Source: Paenibacillus sp. S150 (GTDB taxonomy: Bacteria; Bacillota; Bacilli; Paenibacillales; Paenibacillaceae). Taken from it: a stretch of 64,000 bases of DNA. Position numbers and translations under genes: made by a program. Numbering within the stretch: the first letter of the stretch is position 1; each line of letters starts with the position of its first letter. Positions 1 to 7,674 of the stretch are shown in pieces. Below the pieces are notes generated by a model that made no database searches, was not told the DNA's origin, and worked only from the letters and a program-made list of their open reading frames with translations. The stretch spans positions 248,001 to 312,000 of the forward strand of contig NZ_JACBYI010000002.1 in NCBI RefSeq assembly GCF_019352175.1. Direction: 5' to 3'.

Positions 1-2
1 CC

Positions 3-482
3 GGTGGAGTGTCCGTCGGCGATTATGACATTATGGGTGATTTGATCCGCGAGAACAGCGGGGACATGCTGTTCAACAAGGTGACGATGCGTCCCGGAAG
101 CGTGACAACGGCTGCCGTGCGGGGGGGCAAGCTCCTGCTGGCCTTATCAGGCAATCCCGGAGCCTGTTTTGTCGGATTTTATTTGTTCGCCCGGCCTGTC
201 ATCACACAGATGCAGGGAGACATTAAGCCATTCCTGCCGGAATGGACGGCGGTGCTCGGGGCGGATTATTCCAGAGTAAATAACTACACCCGGTTTGTCC
301 GTTCCCGGCTCGGGATTCAAGAGGGCCGCCTGTATGCTTATCCGGCTGCTATTGATGAATCCTCTGTAATGGTAACGATCAAGGACAGTGACTGCCTGCT
401 TGTGATTCCTCCGGGAAAACGGGGCATGTCAGCCGGAGATTCTGTGAAGGTGCTCAAATTGCCGGGGGAAATCCGGGGCTAG
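3..482 (+). CDS. moeA: Molybdopterin molybdenumtransferase MoeA, C-terminal part (5' end outside window)
   Basis: The frame is open from the window edge and begins inside the MoeA signature GGVSVGDYD, so only about the last 159 residues are present. MoeA inserts molybdate into adenylylated molybdopterin in the cytoplasm, completing molybdenum cofactor. The conserved LSGNPGACFVGF stretch (SGNP motif) of the MoCF-fold domain is visible, followed by the small C-terminal beta-barrel domain that ends in KLPGEIRG. The next gene, mobB, begins 38 bases downstream on the same strand, the usual Mo-cofactor pairing. Family assignment is firm; the length and start cannot be judged here. Confidence 0.93.
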   Translation, partial: GGVSVGDYDIMGDLIRENSGDMLFNKVTMRPGSVTTAAVRGGKLLLALSGNPGACFVGFYLFARPVITQMQGDIKPFLPEWTAVLGADYSRVNNYTRFVRSRLGIQEGRLYAYPAAIDESSVMVTIKDSDCLLVIPPGKRGMSAGDSVKVLKLPGEIRG

Positions 483-520
483 CAGGAAGCCGGACCATGG
501 AAAAGGCAGGAGAAGCGGAA

Positions 521-1240
521 ATGAGGCGGCAAGCGATGAAGAGGCGGAAGAATGCGAGCGGATGCAGAACAGGGATTTACAGAGGCCGTAAAAGGCTGGA
601 GAGAGTAAACAGGGCGGATAATCACAACCGGGGCCGGAAATTCATCCCTGGGACTAGTCATACAGTAGGCAGCGCGGAGCAATCCCAAGAGATGCTTGCT
701 GCCGGTAGGGGCAATACCCGGCCTGCTGTATGCCAGATTATCGGTTATAAGAACAGCGGTAAAACAACACTGATCTGCGAATTAATCCGGCAATTGCGGA
801 AGAAGGGCTGCACAGTTGCGGTCATTAAGCATGATGGCCATAATTTTGACATGGATCATGAGGGAACAGATACCTGGAAGCAGCGGCAGGCGGGGGCTTC
901 GGCAGTTGCCATCACGAGCGACGCACGGACCTCGGTCATTCAGGAGCGGACAAGCAGCCTGCCCGGGCTGCTTGAAGCTTTTGCAGACTACGACTATGTG
1001 CTGGTGGAAGGGTTCAAGCAGGAACAATACCCCAAAATCGTGCTGATCCGCCAGGCAGAGGATATCGCACTGCTTGGAGAAGCGAGCCGTATAGCGGCAA
1101 TGGCCCTCTGGGGTCCGATGCAGGCTTCGGCATGCTTGCCGCAGGCCTCTGGCATCGGCCGGTTTGACATCAGCGACAGCGCAGGAATGGCCAACCTTTT
1201 GTGGCAGAAACGATCTTATTTTCAAAATTTCAACATATGA
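521..1240 (+). CDS. mobB: Molybdopterin-guanine dinucleotide biosynthesis protein MobB
   Basis: GTP-binding accessory protein of Mo-cofactor nucleotide attachment. A Walker A motif GYKNSGKTT follows the strand VCQII, and a later VLVEGFKQE is the MobB-typical second motif. The start is uncertain. ATG at 521 has AGGAG eight bases upstream; ATG at 497 is possible; ATG at 692 would give a protein of normal length (about 180 residues). The roughly 55-65 residues before the P-loop strand are rich in Arg/Lys and low in complexity, so they are either a lineage-specific extension or untranslated leader. It forms an operon with moeA. The stop codon lies inside a short palindromic repeat (1235-1256). 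Confidence 0.9.
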   Translation: MRRQAMKRRKNASGCRTGIYRGRKRLERVNRADNHNRGRKFIPGTSHTVGSAEQSQEMLAAGRGNTRPAVCQIIGYKNSGKTTLICELIRQLRKKGCTVAVIKHDGHNFDMDHEGTDTWKQRQAGASAVAITSDARTSVIQERTSSLPGLLEAFADYDYVLVEGFKQEQYPKIVLIRQAEDIALLGEASRIAAMALWGPMQASACLPQASGIGRFDISDSAGMANLLWQKRSYFQNFNI

Positions 1241-1256
1241 AAAATTCATAATAGAA
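1235..1256. repeat. 22-base palindromic repeat, copy 1
   Basis: An exact 22-base match to 7366-7387. Its core is the dyad TATGAA-AAA-TTCATA. This copy overlaps the mobB stop codon. Preceding bases (CTTATTT and nearby) are also similar at the two sites. Function unknown. Confidence 0.6.
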
Positions 1257-1316
1257 AACAAGTAATGGCATAGACCCATACATTGCGATACATCTTTTGT
1301 AAACCCTGTCACAAAG

Positions 1317-1363
1317 AACAGCGGCTCCCTCTCCCGCCGAAGGAGGGACCAGCCGCTGTTTTG
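1317..1363. terminator. Rho-independent terminator between convergent mobB and pentapeptide gene
   Basis: Stem AACAGCGGCT / AGCCGCTGTT with a loop of about 24 bases, followed by TTTT on the plus strand. It lies between two convergent genes, so it may serve both directions. Confidence 0.75.
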
Positions 1364-1374
1364 CTAAAAGCCTA

Positions 1375-2247
1375 TTACCAGGCAGTCCAATGTCCGGGGC
1401 GTTCCAGTCCAGCAGGAAGCTTGGTTAAGGCATCGCCCTTCGCGGCATTGAGCTGTGATTGGGTCAGAAAAAGTGTGCCCGTAAGGTCGGCGCCGCACAG
1501 ATTCGTGTCGCGGAAATCAGCGCCGGTCAGATCGGCCCCTCTCAGGTCGGCCCCGCTAAGGTCAGCGGCAATCAGATAAGCTCCCCGCAGGCTGACACAG
1601 CGCAAATCGGCTTTTTTAAGCTTTGCTCCGATGAGGTCGGCGCCCCGCCCGTAGCTTTTGGGATGCTTGGGCGCATGGGTAAGCTTATGCCGCTCAGCGT
1701 CGCGTGCCAGCTCGCTGGTCCGCAGCAGCAGCACATTGATCTCTGCACGGTAAGCGGGGATATCCACCTGCAGAATTGCTTCTGCCGGAAGCAGAGTCAG
1801 CCGTTCCGTCTGCTCCAGTGCTGTACGGAGCCGGCTATGGACCGGCTGGGCAGACGGCAGAGCCAACGCTTCGGCCAGATAGCGCAGCAGCTCATGCAGA
1901 TGGCGCATGACCGGGAAGACCTCGAACATTTGAGCAGCCGTCTGCGGAGCCTCCCGCCAGTCCCGGCCGGCAAAGGTGCTATGGGAAACCCTGGGGCCTG
2001 CACCGAAGCATTCATATACAGTACAGCCCCGGAATCCTGCAGCTCTAAGCCCGGTATGGATACCGCAGCGGAAGTCGTTCCGCAGACTGGGACAAGGCTG
2101 GCCGGCGTTTTTGTCAATGGCAAAGTCCGCTGAAGCGGCAAAGGGCAGCGCGGCACAGCATAGACCGAAGCAGTTCTCACAGTTGGACTGCAAATCGGTG
2201 TGGCCCGGATCGGGTGAAGCAGATAATGGTTCATATGGGTGAGACAT
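1375..2247 (-). CDS. Pentapeptide-repeat protein with N-terminal Cys cluster
   Basis: 290 residues. The C-terminal quarter (about residues 205-260) is a run of A(D/N)LxX pentapeptides such as ADLSGADLRGADLTGADF, predicted to form a right-handed quadrilateral beta-helix. The N-terminal 80 residues carry a cysteine pattern CxxCxxxCC followed by CPSL, RCGIH and GCTVYEC. This resembles the YkgJ/UPF0153-type metal or Fe-S cluster motif. Proteins with this exact architecture occur in other soil bacteria but I know of no function. The ATG directly follows the stop codon of the recombinase gene (TAA-ATG with no gap), which implies translational coupling. Metal binding is inference. Confidence 0.8.
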   Translation of the reverse strand: MSHPYEPLSASPDPGHTDLQSNCENCFGLCCAALPFAASADFAIDKNAGQPCPSLRNDFRCGIHTGLRAAGFRGCTVYECFGAGPRVSHSTFAGRDWREAPQTAAQMFEVFPVMRHLHELLRYLAEALALPSAQPVHSRLRTALEQTERLTLLPAEAILQVDIPAYRAEINVLLLRTSELARDAERHKLTHAPKHPKSYGRGADLIGAKLKKADLRCVSLRGAYLIAADLSGADLRGADLTGADFRDTNLCGADLTGTLFLTQSQLNAAKGDALTKLPAGLERPGHWTAW

Positions 2248-3363
2248 TTAATGCCATGAACTCCCTCCGTGACGGGTATTCAGCTCTCCGAGACGCCGCT
2301 CAATCGCCTCAGACATTGTTTTGTCCGTAAGATGGGCATAGACTTCGGTTGTTTCCGTTGAAGCGTGTCCAAGCTGTTCCTTCGTTTTGTAGATGTCATT
2401 TTGCAGATAATAGTCTGTGGCAAAAGAGTGGCGCAGCTTATGAACCGTCAGATACGGCTTGCCGAACCGTTTGGCGTATTTGATAATCATTTCCTGGATC
2501 GCCCGTTTGGTCATCCGCTTGCCTTCATGGCTGCCGTTCGGCAGGGAGATGAACAGCGCCTTTTCTCTCTTGGGCGTCTTATAGCGTGACTGGCGCAGGT
2601 CCAGATAAAGGAAAAGGCCATCCTTGGCCTGCTCCCGGAAGTAGACCGGGGTCTTGAACGTTTCATCGTTATTCCCCTTGCGGTAGACATACAGCAGCTT
2701 ATTGTTCACATCCAGGTCATCCACATTGAGGTTAACCACTTCAGAGACGCGCAGGCCGGAATTCAGAATGAGGCTGGCAATGCAGGCATCCCGTTCACGG
2801 TTGAGCTGAAACGAATAATAGGCTTGCTTGTTCGCTTCAACATCGCGCCCATAGCCTTCATAAATGTATCCTACGAACTCCAGCAGCTCCTCATCCTCCA
2901 GAATTTTGCCTTTGAGTTTGGCGGCAGTGTCCTTCGGCTTGTGAATGCGCTTGATCTCGACCTTGGCCATGATGTTGCGCTTGAGCAGTGGATAAAAGTT
3001 CTCGTCCTCGGCAATCTGGCTTAGATAGTGAAAAAGAGACCGCAGCGCAGAGAGCTTGCGGGAAACGGTGACTTTTGTATTCGTTCCCTCGGCTCGCGTG
3101 GTCAGATGAAGGCGGTAACCGACAATGCTGTCCATATGCAGAGTCTCCAGATCAAGTAAAGTGATCTCCGCCAGGCCCGCGGCTTGCGTGAGTCCCTCTG
3201 CACGCAGCCAGCCGAAGAATGATTCATAGTCGCGGATGTATTCCAGCAGGGTGGAGGGGGAGAGATCAGGGCGCTTATAGTCAATGAACTGCTGCACGAA
3301 CCAGGGCATAAGCAGCACTTTTCGGTCAAGATTTTTACGGTCGCTGTTTTTTTGAATGCTCAA
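2248..3363 (-). CDS. Tyrosine recombinase, XerS-like
   Basis: Site-specific DNA recombinase of 371 residues. The catalytic set is complete: R205 in SGLRVSEVVNL, K229 in YRKGNN, H308 and R311 in VHKLRHSF, H333 in LGHAS and nucleophile Y342 in VYAHL. The N-terminal SAM-like domain (MPWFVQQFI...LLEYIRDYESFFGWL) resembles streptococcal XerS rather than XerC/XerD. I chose TTG at 3363, preceded by AGGTGA at good spacing; the open frame continues upstream to 3576, but that part overlaps the divergent gene and has no good ribosome site. It may resolve chromosome dimers or move DNA; compare the dif-like sites at 7537 and 13416. The downstream pentapeptide gene is coupled to it. Confidence 0.88.
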   Translation of the reverse strand: MSIQKNSDRKNLDRKVLLMPWFVQQFIDYKRPDLSPSTLLEYIRDYESFFGWLRAEGLTQAAGLAEITLLDLETLHMDSIVGYRLHLTTRAEGTNTKVTVSRKLSALRSLFHYLSQIAEDENFYPLLKRNIMAKVEIKRIHKPKDTAAKLKGKILEDEELLEFVGYIYEGYGRDVEANKQAYYSFQLNRERDACIASLILNSGLRVSEVVNLNVDDLDVNNKLLYVYRKGNNDETFKTPVYFREQAKDGLFLYLDLRQSRYKTPKREKALFISLPNGSHEGKRMTKRAIQEMIIKYAKRFGKPYLTVHKLRHSFATDYYLQNDIYKTKEQLGHASTETTEVYAHLTDKTMSEAIERRLGELNTRHGGSSWH

Positions 3364-3534
3364 TGTCTTCTTCACCTGCCTTCGGGTTGCTGTTGTTTTT
3401 TGGACGTGTCTTTCTATTTTATCATGTTTTATGGCCTTTGGCGGAAATTCGCCGCCGCACAAGTGGGCTTGCCTTGCTCCTGAAGGCACAAAGTTATAGA
3501 ATGTGTAATAAAAGTGAATCACAGAGGTGACCCC

Positions 3535-4044
3535 ATGGAACTTGGAATCGAGCTGGTTCCCAAAGAGCAGCGCCATATAATCAGCAAGCTGATGCAGTTT
3601 TATTTATATGACTTCACCCGTTATCTGGAGCTTGAGGTGGAGCGGGACGGTGCGTTTCCGCCTTATCCCGGCCTGGAGGCTTACTGGAACAGCGGCAACA
3701 ATAAATTTGCCTACTTATTTACGGCGGACGACAGGATTGCCGGTTTTGCACTCGTGGACAGGCTGCTTCGCAGTACGGAGGGGCAGTTCTACATGACAGA
3801 ATTTTTTGTGATGAAAAAGTACCGCCGCAGCGGAGTAGGCACATGGGCTGCACACCGGCTGTTCGACATGTTTCCCGGAGACTGGAAGGTATCGCAGATC
3901 CGGGCCAACACCCCTGCCCGCAATTTCTGGCACCGCGTGATCGGCGCCTATACAGGCGGTGAGTTCCAAGAGCGCTTCAATCCCAAGCAGGGAAATCCCA
4001 GTCAATATTTCAGTACATTAAGTATTAACGGGATTAACAAATAA
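3535..4044 (+). CDS. GNAT-family N-acetyltransferase
   Basis: 169-residue cytoplasmic acetyl-CoA-dependent acyltransferase; substrate unknown. The acetyl-CoA binding motif A appears as RRSGVGTWAAHRLF after the strand FYMTEFFVMKKY. The C-terminal motif B region includes ANTPARNFWHRVIGAY. The start ATG at 3535 has AGAGGTG just upstream; a GTG seven codons earlier is less likely. It is divergent from the recombinase gene and stands alone. Confidence 0.85.
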   Translation: MELGIELVPKEQRHIISKLMQFYLYDFTRYLELEVERDGAFPPYPGLEAYWNSGNNKFAYLFTADDRIAGFALVDRLLRSTEGQFYMTEFFVMKKYRRSGVGTWAAHRLFDMFPGDWKVSQIRANTPARNFWHRVIGAYTGGEFQERFNPKQGNPSQYFSTLSINGINK

Positions 4045-4235
4045 ATTTCCCTGACAGGCCGAAGCAGCAAGGCTATTGTTCATCGGGGTGGGTTCACTGC
4101 CAAGGAGCAGGACTATTCCGCAGAAATTCGAACCAATGACAAACAGCGTGAAGCGCTCCTGCCTTGTTTGCGGTATGTCTTTTTTCTATCCATGTGTGGA
4201 TGCAGCTTCACGTTTTCTTGCTGATTTGAAGTAAG

Positions 4236-4253
4236 TGTGCTATTATTTGCACA
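4236..4253. promoter_or_regulatory. Dyad operator candidate upstream of Rrf2 gene
   Basis: Perfect inverted repeat TGTGC-N8-GCACA. It overlaps a plausible -10 (TATTAT, 4241-4246) that has TTGCTG 16 bases upstream. The same arms and spacing recur at 4729-4746, before the next operon. Binding by the Rrf2 protein is inferred. Confidence 0.6.
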
Positions 4254-4284
4254 TTAATTACGATTGAAGGAGTCAGCGCAGCAG

Positions 4285-4686
4285 ATGGCGGAATTGAAAC
4301 GTTTTGGTTACGGAATACAGGCATTGGTGGTTCTGGCTTCAAGCCCGGGACAATACTCCAGCGCCGAAATCGCCGAGCAGATCCATTGCGAGCCTACGGC
4401 GCTGCGGAAGATTCTGTCCCGGCTTACGGATGCTGGCTATATTGAAGTGCGGCAGGGCAGAGGGGGAGGCTACACGCTGGCAAAAGCTCCTGCGGATATC
4501 ACATTATCCGATGTATACGGTGCGCTGCATGACGAGAGCCCGGTCTGGGACCGGATGCTGGATACGACAGGCAATCATCTGTTTGGCCATAAGGTGCGGA
4601 TGTCCTTTGAACAGATTATGAATGATATTCACATTCAGGTGGATCAGGTGCTGATGTCTTATACGGTAGCTGATTTAATAGAATGA
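4285..4686 (+). CDS. Rrf2-family transcriptional regulator
   Basis: 133-residue winged-helix repressor. The family pattern is clear: YGIQALVVLA, then the recognition helix EPTALRKILSRLTDAGYIEVRQGRGGGYTLAKAP. The three-cysteine cluster that binds [2Fe-2S] in IscR/NsrR types is absent; the only Cys (in HCEPT) lies in the DNA-binding region, so it is more like the YwnA group or a thiol sensor. ATG at 4285 is preferred (AAGGAG upstream, spacing 13); a TTG at 4264 is the alternative. The identical dyads at 4236 and 4729 suggest it represses itself and the hydrolase/AbrB operon. Confidence 0.88.
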   Translation: MAELKRFGYGIQALVVLASSPGQYSSAEIAEQIHCEPTALRKILSRLTDAGYIEVRQGRGGGYTLAKAPADITLSDVYGALHDESPVWDRMLDTTGNHLFGHKVRMSFEQIMNDIHIQVDQVLMSYTVADLIE

Positions 4687-4728
4687 ATGCTCTGACATCA
4701 AAAGAAACAGGATATCTGCAGCTGAAAA

Positions 4729-4746
4729 TGTGCGGAATAATGCACA
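4729..4746. promoter_or_regulatory. Second copy of the Rrf2 dyad, before MBL-fold gene
   Basis: TGTGC-N8-GCACA with the same arms and spacing as 4236-4253 and a similar AT-rich flank. It overlaps AATAAT, a possible -10, and ends 35 bases before the GTG of the hydrolase gene. Likely operator for the downstream operon (inference). Confidence 0.6.
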
Positions 4747-4781
4747 AATTTTAGATTTTAAAATGATTGGGAGGAACGGAT

Positions 4782-5426
4782 GTGAACATTCACTGGTACG
4801 GCCAATCCGCATTCCAAATTACATCACAGCAGGGAACGGTCATTCTGATTGATCCCTACGGGAAATTTCTGGGCTACCGGATGCCTAAGATCAAGGCGGA
4901 TATTGTCGCTGTCACGCATGATCACAAGGATCATAACCAGATTCAGTTTGCCGAAGGCGATTATGAGCTGGTGAATCAGGCACGGCATTACAGCATAAAA
5001 GGAGTGGAGATACAGGGTGTTGCCACTTTTCATGATAACGTTCAAGGAACCAAGAGAGGCGGCAATATCGTATATGTCATCACTGTAGACGGTCTGCGGA
5101 TCTGCCATGCAGGCGATCTTGGGCATGTTCTTACAGCAGAGCAGATCAGGCAGATAGGTACAGTGGATATTCTTATGCTCCCGGTTGGAGGGGGAATGAC
5201 GATGAACGGAGAGACGGCCTCCCAAGTCATGAAGCAGCTGCAGCCTGCGATAGCCATACCCATGCATTACCGCACCAAGGCGCTGGGACTCCTCGGCAGG
5301 TTGCTTTTTGACAAGGAGGATAAATTCTTGCAAGCTGCAGGCCACCCTGTTAACGTAATAAAAGACTTGATGATTTCCAAGGAGACGTTAAATAAGTATC
5401 AAGGCGTGCTGACTCTGCAATACTAA
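4782..5426 (+). CDS. MBL-fold metallo-hydrolase, UlaG-like
   Basis: 214-residue metallo-beta-lactamase-fold hydrolase of the compact Lactamase_B_3 type. The metal motif is THDHKDHN (HxHxDH form); further ligands are probable in ATFHD, HAGDLG and PMHYR. Substrate unknown. GTG at 4782 is chosen because GGAGG lies just upstream and the family usually begins with the IHWYGQSAF strand. The frame extends to a TTG at 4767, which overlaps the ribosome site. It is 33 bases from the AbrB-like gene, so probably co-transcribed under the Rrf2 dyad. Confidence 0.87.
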   Translation: MNIHWYGQSAFQITSQQGTVILIDPYGKFLGYRMPKIKADIVAVTHDHKDHNQIQFAEGDYELVNQARHYSIKGVEIQGVATFHDNVQGTKRGGNIVYVITVDGLRICHAGDLGHVLTAEQIRQIGTVDILMLPVGGGMTMNGETASQVMKQLQPAIAIPMHYRTKALGLLGRLLFDKEDKFLQAAGHPVNVIKDLMISKETLNKYQGVLTLQY

Positions 5427-5459
5427 TCGCTGATGATATGCCAGAAAAGAGGATTTGCT

Positions 5460-6566
5460 ATGACAAGATCTGCACAAGCACCGCGCAGTTCCTATTCTTT
5501 TCCAATTACATTGCTGACTGCCTTGGCCGGCGGGGGCGCGTTCATGCTGCTTGGTTTGCCGCTTCCCTGGCTGCTGGGCCCGATGATCGCCACACTGGTT
5601 GCCTCGAACCTTCTGAAGAACTATTACGCCTGGCCGGGACAGGTGCGAAATGCCGGAATGATCATTGTCGGCTATACAATCGGGCTTTCGCTTACCCGCT
5701 CGGCACTTAAAGAGATGGCCCATCAGCTTCCTTCCATGGTGCTAATGACAACTCTTTTATTGCTGTTCTGTGCGGGAATTGCTGCAATTGTATCCAAAAT
5801 ATCGGGAAGCAACTACAGAACGATCCTGCTTGGCAGCATTCCGGGCGGGCTGACGCAAATGCTCATGCTGGCAGAAGAAACCGAGGACATTAACATTACG
5901 GTGGTCACCGTTATCCAGGTTGTGCGGCTGATGATGATCATTATCTGTGTGCCTCTGTTAATCTATAGTCCGCTGTTCGGAAACCTCCCGGGTTCAGAAT
6001 CCGCAGGGATATTGGCAGCCGGTACCGCTTCAGCTTGGAACGCACTTTTTCCCAATATTATTTATTTTGCTGCTGCCTGTACGGTTTGCGGAATCCTCGG
6101 TCAAAAGATTAATTTCCCGACTGCCTATCTCCTGGGCCCGGCGCTCATAACAGCCATACTCCAGCTTAGCGGTCTGCAAGGGCCAATTCTGCCAGGAGCA
6201 ATAACCAGTGCGGCCCAACTGATGATCGGGGTGTTCGTCGGGCTGCTGCTTGATCCGCGCAAGCTGAACAACAAGCTGCTGACCTTATCTCTGGCGCTCG
6301 GAAGCGGCATTGTCCTGATTGCGGGATCGTATGGGCTGGGTTTATTGTTTGCCTATTATGAAGCCGTGTCCGGTTCTACGGCACTCCTGAGTCTTGCACC
6401 GGGGGGCATGGACCAGATGAGCCTGATTGCCCATGAAGTGGGGGCGGATCTGCCGACAGTGGCCGGTTATCAGCTGTTCCGGACATTTTTCATCTTCTTT
6501 GCCGTTCCGCCGCTGTACAAGCTGATTTTTAGGGAGAAGAAAAGCCGGCCTTCGGCAGTTGGATGA
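5460..6566 (+). CDS. AbrB-family integral membrane protein (PF05145 type)
   Basis: 368 residues with two homologous halves, each holding about five membrane helices, as in the family once labelled putative ammonia monooxygenase. The repeated signatures PLPWLLGPMIATL and PTAYLLGPALITA mark the duplicated unit, and GSIPGGLTQM / LAPGGMDQM mark the second conserved loop. Function in the family is unproven; export of a small metabolite is only a guess. This is not the DNA-binding AbrB of sporulation. ATG at 5460 has AGAGGA seven bases upstream. Confidence 0.85.
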   Translation: MTRSAQAPRSSYSFPITLLTALAGGGAFMLLGLPLPWLLGPMIATLVASNLLKNYYAWPGQVRNAGMIIVGYTIGLSLTRSALKEMAHQLPSMVLMTTLLLLFCAGIAAIVSKISGSNYRTILLGSIPGGLTQMLMLAEETEDINITVVTVIQVVRLMMIIICVPLLIYSPLFGNLPGSESAGILAAGTASAWNALFPNIIYFAAACTVCGILGQKINFPTAYLLGPALITAILQLSGLQGPILPGAITSAAQLMIGVFVGLLLDPRKLNNKLLTLSLALGSGIVLIAGSYGLGLLFAYYEAVSGSTALLSLAPGGMDQMSLIAHEVGADLPTVAGYQLFRTFFIFFAVPPLYKLIFREKKSRPSAVG

Positions 6567-6635
6567 CGTAGTTTTTATTATGTTAACTTATATAAGCTGA
6601 GTTATATTCTGCAGGGGATGCGAAAATCTTCTTTT

Positions 6636-6684
6636 CCTGATAAGAGGCTGCTTCAAGTGTACAGCTTGCAATCAGGTTGTTTTA
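6636..6684 (+). terminator. Probable terminator after AbrB-family gene
   Basis: Nested stem CCTGAT/ATCAGG enclosing GCTG/CAGC, followed by TTGTTTTA. It lies 70 bases after the stop codon. Moderate strength. Confidence 0.45.
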
Positions 6685-6779
6685 GACCTATGAACTGAAG
6701 CTGGATTCCTGTTCATATCTATAATATGGCAGGCTGAATACAAATTGTGCCTGAAGAGGCCCGATTATGGATGGATGCT

Positions 6780-7181
6780 TCAAGCTTCTGCTTCGTTTTC
6801 CCCCTCTGCCGACAGCGGGGTTACCCAGACCTTGTAGAGTATACCTTCACCGGTAATATCATAATCCGCATGCACCTGAAATGGGGAGCCTGCAATCGTA
6901 TTCAGCCGTATCCGCTCAAATACAAGAACATGGGCCAGCATCCAGTTCGCCGTTTTGTAGCCGGTATAAAGATGTCCAATCTCGTTGTACGGACCGCTCG
7001 TTATCCATTCAAAGGCTTCATGCAGACTGTCAACCTCCATGGATTCTGTGTGCCAGACTATGTTGTCTGGTGCTTGTAAATGCAGCCGGCGGGGGAGGAC
7101 AGGATCGCTAGGAGCTGGATTGTGTATGGATTCCACGTAACTTATCTGAGATACCTCGTTATTGTTGTCATCATCTTTCAT
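6780..7181 (-). CDS. Hypothetical protein
   Basis: 133 residues. I recognise no family. The N-terminus is Asp/Asn-rich (MKDDDNNNE), the middle is a mixed alpha/beta sequence (LHEAFEWITSG, YKTANWMLAHVLVFERIRLN) and the end is strand-rich and acidic. No signal peptide, membrane segment or Cys cluster. ATG at 7181 follows a G-rich run (GGGGGG) that can act as ribosome site; the frame runs on to 7238, but those residues look like leader. It is convergent with the AbrB-family gene. Confidence 0.6.
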   Translation of the reverse strand: MKDDDNNNEVSQISYVESIHNPAPSDPVLPRRLHLQAPDNIVWHTESMEVDSLHEAFEWITSGPYNEIGHLYTGYKTANWMLAHVLVFERIRLNTIAGSPFQVHADYDITGEGILYKVWVTPLSAEGENEAEA

Positions 7182-7365
7182 GATAGACCAACCCCCCCAA
7201 CCATTATTTACCTTAATTATAGCAAAAAGACCGTTCAAAATCAGGAATACACCTTGAAATTGAATTAATTAGAAGCAGTAACAACCGACAGGGAACGTTA
7301 GTTCCCGTTTCGGGTAATGGTCATGCAAATTTAGGTCATCAAACCCCTATTAATCTTATTTCATT

Positions 7366-7387
7366 ATATGAAAAATTCATAATAGAA
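7366..7387. repeat. 22-base palindromic repeat, copy 2
   Basis: Exact 22-base match to 1235-1256, core dyad TATGAA-AAA-TTCATA. Here it lies in a 440-base gap (7182-7624) in which I see no gene. Function unknown. Confidence 0.6.
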
Positions 7388-7536
7388 GCTAAAACTCTTC
7401 CACCTTCCCTGCTTCCATACAGCAAAAACATCCTATCACCCTCCTTTGAAACTCTTCAAAAGCAGAAAAAGGATGGGGTGCACGGCTCTCACACCAGTTA
7501 AATGAGATGATGGAGCCGGAGCCGCCTTGGAAGTTT

Positions 7537-7564
7537 GAATAACATATTATATATTATGTTAACT
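7537..7564. other. dif-like Xer site candidate 1
   Basis: A 28-base site. Its last 17 bases fit the Firmicute dif consensus as I remember it: centre TATATA, then right arm TTATGTTAACT. The left 11 bases fit poorly to dif but share 7 of 11 bases with the inverse of the right arm. It lies in a gene-free gap. A second site of this kind is at 13416-13443. Inference only. Confidence 0.35.
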
Positions 7565-7625
7565 ATTTCACTGAAGGGAATGAGGACCCGGCAGTTTGCA
7601 TCCTGTATTACCTTGCTTTTATACA

Positions 7626-7662
7626 AAAACCCGCCCAGCACTTCGTCTGTGACGGGTTTTAA
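7626..7662 (-). terminator. Terminator of MFS gene
   Basis: Stem AAAACCCG / CGGGTTTT just beyond the stop of the minus-strand MFS gene. The A-rich left arm supplies the U-tract on the minus strand. Confidence 0.65.
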
Positions 7663-7674
7663 AATATTGTGGAA

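Noticed and set aside
4147..4212. Inverted repeat CGTGAAGC / GCTTCACG upstream of the Rrf2 gene
   Set aside because: Short arms 50 bases apart and no T tail; could be chance.
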